Below, piece after piece: positions 29,454 to 34,964 of a stretch of DNA of 34,964 nucleotides; the first letter of the stretch is position 1; each line of letters begins with the position of its first letter. The stretch is from DASRIA01 sp035650255 (GTDB lineage Bacteria > Actinomycetota > Thermoleophilia > Solirubrobacterales > JBBDJG01): assembly GCA_035650255.1 (NCBI GenBank), contig DASRIA010000062.1:1-34964 (forward strand), written 5' to 3'. The position numbers and the translations under genes were made by a program. A model generated the notes under the pieces. It did no database searches. It had not been told where the DNA came from and saw nothing but the letters and a program-made list of their open reading frames with translations.

Positions 29454-31958
29454 GTGAGCGTCGGACCTCGTCACCTCGTTGCGTTCGTCGCAGCGGCCGT
29501 CACCGTGGGCGCGTCGGCGGTGGCGGTGCCCGCCGCCGGACAGCCCGGTCCTCCGGGATCGCCGGACGCGGACCGCGCCTACTACGTGCTCCCGCCCGGC
29601 AACTACGGCGGCTTGCCGACGACCGACGAGTCGCGCGACCAGATCCCGCTCTACGACGCGCTCACGCCGCTGCGCGGCGACGTCTCGGACGCCGACATCG
29701 ATGCGAACTTCCTCCCTGAGGACTTCGCGCCCGTGGGCGCCACCCGCGAGGAGCCGACCGGTCGTCCCGGCACGACGATCCTCTACGACGAGTACGGCGT
29801 CGCCCACATCTCTGGCCGGACCAGGGCCGACCTCGCCTTCGGCGCCGGCTGGGTGACCGCCCGCGACCGGGGGCTGCTGCTCCAGCTGGGGAGGGGCCCG
29901 GCGCGAGCTGCCGTCGCCGACGTCCCCGGCATCGACGCGTTCGGCCTGGTGACCAGCGGTCAGTCGTTCGTCCCCAGCCCGGCCACCGAGCAGCTCGTGT
30001 CGGACCAGGTGGATCTCCTCGTCGAGACCTACGGCGACAAGGGTCGCGAGATCGTCGCCGACGCGCAGGCCGAAGCCGACGGCATCAACGCGTACTGGGC
30101 GGCGCATGGGATCGACCTGCCGCCCGCCACCGTCAACGACGTCGTCGCGGTGACGGCGTTCATCGGGTCGATCTTCGGCGGGGGAGGGGGCGCCGAGGCC
30201 GCCAACGCCGAGCTGCTGGCGGATCTGCAGGAGGGCCTCGGCCCCGAGCTGGGGGCGCAGGCGTGGGAGGACGCCATGCTCGCCGACGATCCCGAGGCCC
30301 CCACCACGATCGGGCGGCGCTTCAACTACGGACCACGGACCGGCGGCAGGGTCACCGGTTCGGTGGTCGTCGACCCCGGTTCCATCCAGTCGCTCGACCC
30401 GCGTCAGCCGGCGACGGCGGCAGCCTCGCCGTCCGCGTCGACCGCAGGGCTGGTCGACGCCACCTATCCGGCGGCGGGGCCGGTGCGGTCCAGGGAAGCG
30501 TCGAACTTCCTGTTGGTCGACCCGAAGCGATCGGCCACCGGCAACACGCTCGCCGTCATGGGCCCCCAGCTCGGGTACTTCTATCCCGAGATCGTGCAGC
30601 AGATCCACCTCAGCGGACCTGGCATCGAAGCCCAGGGCGTGGCGGTGCCTGCCGCCGCCATGTACATCCTCATCGGGCGCACCCAGGACTACGCCTGGAG
30701 TCTCACGTCGGCCAACCACGACGTGCGCGACGTGTTCGCCGAGCAGTTGTGCAACCCCGACGGCACGCCGCCCACCCGCGCGTCGACCCACTACCTGTTC
30801 GAGGGCGCGTGCCGGCCGTTCGAGGTCTTCGACGCCGGCACGCTGAACGGCACGCCGATCCGCTATCCCCGATCGGTGCACGGTCCGGTGATCGGCACCG
30901 CGACGGTCGGTGGGGAGCCCTACGCCCTGAGCCGCCAGCGCTCGACATTCGGACGTGACGCACTGAACCTCGGCGCGCTGAAGGACATGACCGAGGGTAG
31001 CGCCGACACGTCGCGGCAGTTCTTCAAGACGGCGAACCAGTTCGAGTTCACGTTCAATTGGGCCTACGCGTCCCGCACCGAGACCGCCTACTTCTCGTCC
31101 GGGCTCCTCCCACGGCGAGCACGTGGCCTGGACCGACGTCTCCCGACTCTCGGCACGGGCGACTACGAGTGGCGGGGTTTCCTGCCCCTGCGGGAGCATC
31201 CCCACGAGGTGCGGGGCGCCGGCGACCTCCTGCTCAACTGGAACAACCGGTCGGCGCCGGGGTTCATGCACGGTGACGATGCACCGTTCGGGTCGGCGCA
31301 CCGCGTGGAGCTGTTCGACCAGTGGCCGGACCACCCGACGCTTGCCGACACGGTCGGCGTCATGAACCGGGCCGCCACCGAGGACGTCCGCTCGCTCGTG
31401 TGGCCCATCGTCAGCCGGGTGCTCCGCAGCGGCGCCGCCCCGAGCGCTCTGGCCGACAGCACCGTCGCGGTGCTCGAGGACTGGGTCGCGCGGGACGCGC
31501 CGCGGCTCGACGCGGACCTCGACGGCGATTACGACGACGCCGGCCCGGTTATCTCGGACGCCCTGTGGCAGCCCGTCGCCCGCGCGGTCATGCAGCCCGT
31601 GTACGGCGACCTGACCGACGATCTCGACGACGTCCGAAGCCTGAGCGGAGCAGCCGGCCAGTCGTACGTCGACAAGGACCTGCGCACCCTCCTCGGCGAG
31701 CCGGTCACTGGCCGGTTCAACCTCAGCTACTGCGGCAATGGCTCGCTCGACGCCTGCCGAGCCGCCCTGTGGGCGGTCGTCGAGCAGGTGGCCGGCGACC
31801 TGGCCGTGGACCAGGGACCGGACCCGTCGAGCTGGACGGGCACCGCGGCCCGCACCCGGTTCACCCCCGGCCTCATCCCCGACACCATCCGCTCCACCAA
31901 CCGCCCCACCTTCCAGCAGGTGCTGGAGCTGGCCGGCGAGCCGCACTCGCGCCACTGA
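29454..31958 (+). CDS. Penicillin acylase-family Ntn hydrolase, secreted
   Basis: 834 residues from the GTG at 29454, placed by GGGGG just upstream and an immediate signal peptide (LVAFVAAAVTVGASAVAVPAA). The alpha part holds TTILYDEYGVAHISG and WVTARDRGLLLQLGRGPAR. A linker rich in Ala/Ser precedes REASNFLLVDPKRSATGN: Ser350 is the expected autoproteolytic nucleophile starting the beta chain, followed by PQLGYFYPEIVQQIHLSGPG and the later DYEWRGFLP and LLNWNNRSAPG motifs. The family hydrolyses amide bonds of beta-lactams, acyl-homoserine lactones or cyclic lipopeptides after export and self-cleavage. Substrate class here is undetermined. Confidence 0.92.
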   Translation: MSVGPRHLVAFVAAAVTVGASAVAVPAAGQPGPPGSPDADRAYYVLPPGNYGGLPTTDESRDQIPLYDALTPLRGDVSDADIDANFLPEDFAPVGATREEPTGRPGTTILYDEYGVAHISGRTRADLAFGAGWVTARDRGLLLQLGRGPARAAVADVPGIDAFGLVTSGQSFVPSPATEQLVSDQVDLLVETYGDKGREIVADAQAEADGINAYWAAHGIDLPPATVNDVVAVTAFIGSIFGGGGGAEAANAELLADLQEGLGPELGAQAWEDAMLADDPEAPTTIGRRFNYGPRTGGRVTGSVVVDPGSIQSLDPRQPATAAASPSASTAGLVDATYPAAGPVRSREASNFLLVDPKRSATGNTLAVMGPQLGYFYPEIVQQIHLSGPGIEAQGVAVPAAAMYILIGRTQDYAWSLTSANHDVRDVFAEQLCNPDGTPPTRASTHYLFEGACRPFEVFDAGTLNGTPIRYPRSVHGPVIGTATVGGEPYALSRQRSTFGRDALNLGALKDMTEGSADTSRQFFKTANQFEFTFNWAYASRTETAYFSSGLLPRRARGLDRRLPTLGTGDYEWRGFLPLREHPHEVRGAGDLLLNWNNRSAPGFMHGDDAPFGSAHRVELFDQWPDHPTLADTVGVMNRAATEDVRSLVWPIVSRVLRSGAAPSALADSTVAVLEDWVARDAPRLDADLDGDYDDAGPVISDALWQPVARAVMQPVYGDLTDDLDDVRSLSGAAGQSYVDKDLRTLLGEPVTGRFNLSYCGNGSLDACRAALWAVVEQVAGDLAVDQGPDPSSWTGTAARTRFTPGLIPDTIRSTNRPTFQQVLELAGEPHSRH

Positions 31959-31974
31959 ACCACTGAGGCCGCCG

Positions 31975-32145
31975 GTGGACGAGACCCCCATCGTGGTGGC
32001 CGGCGGCGGGCCCGAGGGCACCATGCTGGCGATGCAGCTCGCCGGGTGCGTCGCTGACGGCGCTCGCGTGCTCGCGGCGGCCCGTAGCGCGGAGGACGCG
32101 ACGGTGCAGGTGTGGGAGATCGTTCCGACAGGAGGAAAGCCCTGA
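31975..32145 (+). pseudogene. 56-codon FAD-protein remnant or micro-ORF
   Basis: GTG at 31975 with GAGG upstream opens DETPIVVAGGGPEGTMLAMQ, a textbook first strand and Gly-rich loop (G-x-G-x2-G-like) of an FAD monooxygenase. The fold is cut off after this and the frame continues as DGARVLAAARSAEDATVQVW, ending PTGGKP. The stop shares a base with the next ATG (TGATG) and the next gene's ribosome binding site (GGAGGAAAG) lies inside its last codons. It reads as an in-frame internal deletion of a longer gene that once preceded the hydrolase; a real micro-protein cannot be excluded. Confidence 0.5.
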
Positions 32146-33098
32146 TGGCGACGTACCGGAACCGCTTCGGCCCGCACAACCCCGACGAGACCTACGTCCC
32201 CCACGACTTCCTCGAGCAGCTCGCCGACCTCGGCGAAGTTCGGATGAACTACGCCACCGTCGGCGACCCGTCGAGGCCCGCGCTCCTGCTCGTCCCCGGC
32301 CAGACCGAGTCGTGGTGGGGCTACGAGCACGCGCTGCCGATGCTGGCCGAACACTTTCAGGCCTTCGCCGTCGACCTGCGAGGCCAGGGGCGGTCCACCC
32401 GAACCCCGGGCCGGTACACGCTCGACAACATGGGCAACGATCTCGTCCGCTTCATCGACATCGTAATCGGGCGACCGACCTTCGTGAGCGGGCTTTCCTC
32501 CGGCGCTGTCCTCGCCGCATGGCTGTCTGCGTACGCCAAGCCGGGCCTGGTCATCGCCGCGCACTACGAGGACCCGCCCCTGTGGGCCTCCGAGACGGAG
32601 CCGGCCACGGGGCAGGGTCTGCGGCAGGGGGTCGGTGCGTCGTTCCGGCTGTGGAGCACCTTCCTCGGCGACCAGTGGAGCGTCGGCGACTGGGACGGCC
32701 TGCGGGCCGCTGCGCCGGACATCCTCCCGGCCTGGATGCAGTCGCTGTTCACCCCACCCGAGGAACCGCCCCAGAACCTCAAGGAGTACGACCCCGAGTG
32801 GGCACGCGCGTTCTGGACCGGCACGGTCGCCGCCGCCTGCGACCACGAGCGGATGCTCGAGGCGGTCAAGGTGCCGGTCCTTTTCACCCACCACTTCCGC
32901 CGCATCGACGAGGACAGCGGCGTGCTCATGGGCGCGCTCTCCGATGTACAGGCCAGGCGTGCCCTCGACCTGCTCGCGGACGCCGGCGTGCCCGTCGACT
33001 ACCGGTCGTTCGACCGCATGGGCCACTCGATGCACGGCCAGGACCCCCGGCTGTTCACCGACACCCTGGTCGACTGGGCCACGAAGATCGTCGGCTGA
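32145..33098 (+). CDS. Alpha/beta hydrolase
   Basis: 317 residues; ATG at 32145 is set by GGAGGAAAG at 32131-32139 and by the TGATG overlap. The fold is shown by LLLVPGQTESWWGYE (oxyanion region), AFAVDLRGQGRSTRTPGRYT, then nucleophile Ser118 in SGLSSGAVLAAW and a His-rich end, MGHSMHGQDP (His294/His297). The lid region carries DWDGLRAAAPDILPAWMQ. No signal peptide. It resembles esterase/haloperoxidase-like members, but the substrate is open. The gene is followed by a short hairpin with a T-rich stretch at 33107. Confidence 0.9.
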   Translation: MATYRNRFGPHNPDETYVPHDFLEQLADLGEVRMNYATVGDPSRPALLLVPGQTESWWGYEHALPMLAEHFQAFAVDLRGQGRSTRTPGRYTLDNMGNDLVRFIDIVIGRPTFVSGLSSGAVLAAWLSAYAKPGLVIAAHYEDPPLWASETEPATGQGLRQGVGASFRLWSTFLGDQWSVGDWDGLRAAAPDILPAWMQSLFTPPEEPPQNLKEYDPEWARAFWTGTVAAACDHERMLEAVKVPVLFTHHFRRIDEDSGVLMGALSDVQARRALDLLADAGVPVDYRSFDRMGHSMHGQDPRLFTDTLVDWATKIVG

Positions 33099-33106
33099 CG
33101 AGACGC

Positions 33107-33124
33107 ACCCCGAGGGGTTCTTTC
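33107..33124 (+). terminator. Short hairpin with T-rich tail
   Basis: ACCCC-GA-GGGGT followed by TCTTTC lies 8 nt after the alpha/beta hydrolase stop. The stem is short and the loop tight, but the position and T-rich tail suit an intrinsic terminator. Confidence 0.4.
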
Positions 33125-33212
33125 ATCGTCGTTTAACGTCGAAGGCTTAGCTTGAGTGGTATCGGCGCCACGGTGGGTGACGCCGACGGGCGGAAGCAGG
33201 GAGGACGGTCCC

Positions 33213-33626
33213 ATGAAACGCTTTGGTGTAGGTGTCATTGCCGCGCTCATGACTCTGTTGCTCGGCAGCCAGGCCGCGTTCGCAGGTAACCCGCACTTCG
33301 TGACGGCCGACGCATCACGCTCGGGCAACACCCTGAGCGTGGCCTTCAAGGAGGCCGGGCTCGGCAACGAGGCCCAGGTCCACGTGGTGCTCAGCGCCAC
33401 CGCGCTGTGCGTCAACAACGGCGGCAAGCATCCGAAGGCCGTGAACAAGGAGAGCGTCCAGGCCGCGGGTGACTTCCCGGTGCAGAACGGCAAGGCCGAG
33501 GGCACGCTGTCGGTGACGGCGACGTTCCAGCCCGAGTGCAGCCCGCCGATGACGGTGCAGTTCACCGACGTCAGCCTCGTCGACGAGACCAGCGGCGCGA
33601 GAGCGAACATCCCCGGCACCTTCTGA
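33213..33626 (+). CDS. Small secreted protein of a conserved actinobacterial family
   Basis: 137 residues. ATG at 33213 is placed by GGGAGG and an immediate signal peptide (MKRFGVGVIAALMTLLLGSQ, cleavage after AFA). The mature part begins GNPHFVTADASRSGNTLSVA and contains FKEAGLGNEAQVHVVLSA, LCVNNGGKHPKAVNKE, then GDFPVQNGKAEGTLSVTA and CSPPMTVQF. The two cysteines probably form a disulfide in a beta-sandwich. Similar proteins are widespread in actinobacteria; I know of no assigned function. The frame upstream of this ATG (from 33156) shows no signal features. Confidence 0.8.
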   Translation: MKRFGVGVIAALMTLLLGSQAAFAGNPHFVTADASRSGNTLSVAFKEAGLGNEAQVHVVLSATALCVNNGGKHPKAVNKESVQAAGDFPVQNGKAEGTLSVTATFQPECSPPMTVQFTDVSLVDETSGARANIPGTF

Positions 33627-33747
33627 CCAGGCGTCCTGGGCGACCGCCGACCTGGCCACGGGCGTCGGTGACGCTGCTTCCGTCGGCCGGCGTCGACGTC
33701 GCCCAGGACAGCCACCAGTCAGCTGATCGACCCTTGGGCGCCGTGCC

Positions 33748-34964
33748 TCAGGTGCCCCGATCACGGGGCAGGATGTTCTTGTTGTTGTGGAACACGTTGT
33801 CGGGGTCGTATCTCGCCTTGATCTGGGCGAGCCGCCGGTAGGTGTCCTCGCCGTAGGCCTCACGAACGCGGCTGCTGTCATCGTCGGAGTCGAGGAAGTT
33901 GACGTAGACGCCGGCGCGGTGTGGTCGGAGAGCCTGGAGGAATCCCCTCGCCCAGCCGGGCTCGGACGCGCCGACCGTGACGTCCTCGTCCGCGAGCCAT
34001 ACGGCGTCGACGACGAGGTTGTGGGTGACGTCGCGGCCGGGATACGCCGTGGCATCCCGAGGGGCCCCTGCGACCGCGCCACCCATGTGGAAGATCGCCG
34101 AGTACGACCTCGGCGACCCGGCGCGAAAGGCGTGATCGGCGACGACGTCGATGACCTCGTCGGACAGACCTGTGAGGCTCGTGGCCTTCCAGTAGTAGTG
34201 CCATCCGTGCGGGACGGTGTCGTCGATGCCGCTCTGATGGTCGACGTAGAGGGTGGGCCCGACCAGGTCTACGAGCGGGGTGCCGAACCGGCGGAGCGCA
34301 CGAACGGTGCGTTCACCGTCCTCCACGGGTCCGGCGTAGCAGCAGGCCACCGCGATCGCCGGTCGGAAGTGCAATTCGGGTCTGATGGCCGACTGCTGCG
34401 GGATCGTGCCGAGCCGGACGACGGTCCCGAGCTCGTCGGGCGCGTCGGCGACGAACTCCCTGTAGAAGCGCAGCACATCGGTCGCGTCCTCCGCCGCCCA
34501 GAACACGGGACCGGCGATGACGGTGGGACCGACGGGGTGCAACGCGAACCGGAACGAGGTGACCACGCCGAAGTTTCCCCCGCCGCCTCGCAGCGCCCAG
34601 AACAGGTCGGGGTGATCGTCGGTCGATGCTCGGACGATGTTCCCGTCAGCGGTGACGACCTCGGCCTCCACGAGGTTGTCGACGGTGAGCCCATGCTTGC
34701 GCATCAGCCAGCCGATGCCGCCCCCCAGGCTGACGCCGCCGACGCCGGTGTGGCTCACGATGCCTCCGGTGGTAGCCAACCCGTGAGCCTGGGTCTCGTG
34801 GTCGACGTCTCCCCACAGGGCGCCACCCTGTACGTGGGCCGTGCGCTCGCCGGGATCGACCGATACCGCACGCATCGCGGAGAGGTCGACGACGACTCCG
34901 TCGTCGCACACCGCGGTGCCGGCCACGTTGTGGCCTCCGCCCCGTACCGCGATCTCGAGGCCGC
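33748..34964 (-). CDS. FAD-linked oxidase, berberine-bridge type, 5' end beyond the window
   Basis: Open to the right edge; about 405 codons are visible. The upstream visible codons give AVRGGGHNVAG, whose His is the expected covalent FAD-attachment residue of the BBE/PCMH group. Other marks: VQGGALWGDVDHETQAHGLA, GGIVSHTGVGGVSLGGGIGW, LFWALRGGGGNFGVVT and, near the end, YDPDNVFHNNKNI (the BBE C-terminal motif). Such enzymes oxidise sugars or aromatic alcohols and pass electrons to oxygen or another acceptor. The substrate is not determinable. The partial N-terminus is the only missing part. Confidence 0.9.
   Translation of the reverse strand, partial: GLEIAVRGGGHNVAGTAVCDDGVVVDLSAMRAVSVDPGERTAHVQGGALWGDVDHETQAHGLATTGGIVSHTGVGGVSLGGGIGWLMRKHGLTVDNLVEAEVVTADGNIVRASTDDHPDLFWALRGGGGNFGVVTSFRFALHPVGPTVIAGPVFWAAEDATDVLRFYREFVADAPDELGTVVRLGTIPQQSAIRPELHFRPAIAVACCYAGPVEDGERTVRALRRFGTPLVDLVGPTLYVDHQSGIDDTVPHGWHYYWKATSLTGLSDEVIDVVADHAFRAGSPRSYSAIFHMGGAVAGAPRDATAYPGRDVTHNLVVDAVWLADEDVTVGASEPGWARGFLQALRPHRAGVYVNFLDSDDDSSRVREAYGEDTYRRLAQIKARYDPDNVFHNNKNILPRDRGT

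Noticed and set aside
29253..33035. Very long open frame (about 1260 codons) on the minus strand
   Set aside because: It is antisense to the penicillin acylase and alpha/beta hydrolase genes, which have clear motifs; its own translation has no recognisable domain and is explained by the high G+C of codon third positions.
1..34964. CRISPR arrays, transposases, integrases, phage structural genes, rRNA
   Set aside because: None seen on either strand by inspection of repeats and translated frames.

Overview
The window is a GC-rich (roughly two-thirds or more G+C) bacterial chromosome segment that looks actinobacterial. The support is: codon positions saturated with G/C, F420-type proteins (an LLM-class oxidoreductase at 27.2 kb and an F420-oxidoreductase-fold protein at 16.7 kb), an ECF sigma/zinc anti-sigma pair, GTG/TTG starts, several apparently leaderless promoters, and secreted families common in Actinomycetota. 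A Thermoleophilia/Solirubrobacterales-like host is my guess for the left part; it is inference, not shown. No rRNA gene, complete tRNA, integrase, transposase, CRISPR array or replication gene is visible.

Layout. 0-0.5 kb: 3' part of a GreA/GreB-type factor. 0.5-3.5 kb (minus): ECF sigma factor, GH15 glucan/trehalose hydrolase and a four-helix membrane protein, all overlapping. 3.5-5.5 kb (plus): patatin-like lipase, small membrane protein and a His-rich secreted helical protein, followed by a hairpin. 5.6-6.8 kb (plus): a 76-residue unknown, a second ECF sigma paralogous to the first, and its zinc-binding anti-sigma factor. 6.8-10.7 kb (minus): folE, an FAD-dependent ferredoxin-reductase-like enzyme and transaldolase in one overlapping unit, then a metallophosphoesterase. 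10.8-16.7 kb: stress and redox genes (OsmC, DUF488, a small winged helix, an MFS exporter, a thioredoxin-reductase-like protein without the redox CxxC, a tandem USP, a NATD1-like acetyltransferase, a USP-like protein). 16.7-19.5 kb (minus): F420-reductase-fold protein, DUF899, HD hydrolase, TetR.

At 19.5-20.3 kb there is an unusual segment. A 19-bp repeat at 19476 recurs at 20278, where it is part of a 45-bp 3' fragment of a tRNA-Thr(GGU) gene. Between the copies lies one gene, a four-helix membrane protein ending in a C2H2-type zinc finger. This looks like integration-site scarring.

To the right is an accessory-looking mixture: epoxide hydrolase, an APH-like kinase, an ArsR-VOC pair with a textbook operator, a HIT protein coupled to a 65-residue unknown, a secreted two-repeat protein, a second VOC protein, AlkB, an F420-type oxidoreductase, an SQR-like flavoprotein, a penicillin-acylase-type Ntn hydrolase, a 56-codon apparent deletion scar coupled to an alpha/beta hydrolase, a small secreted protein, and a berberine-bridge-type flavoprotein running off the right edge. 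The genes suggest stress response and xenobiotic or redox chemistry rather than one linear pathway.
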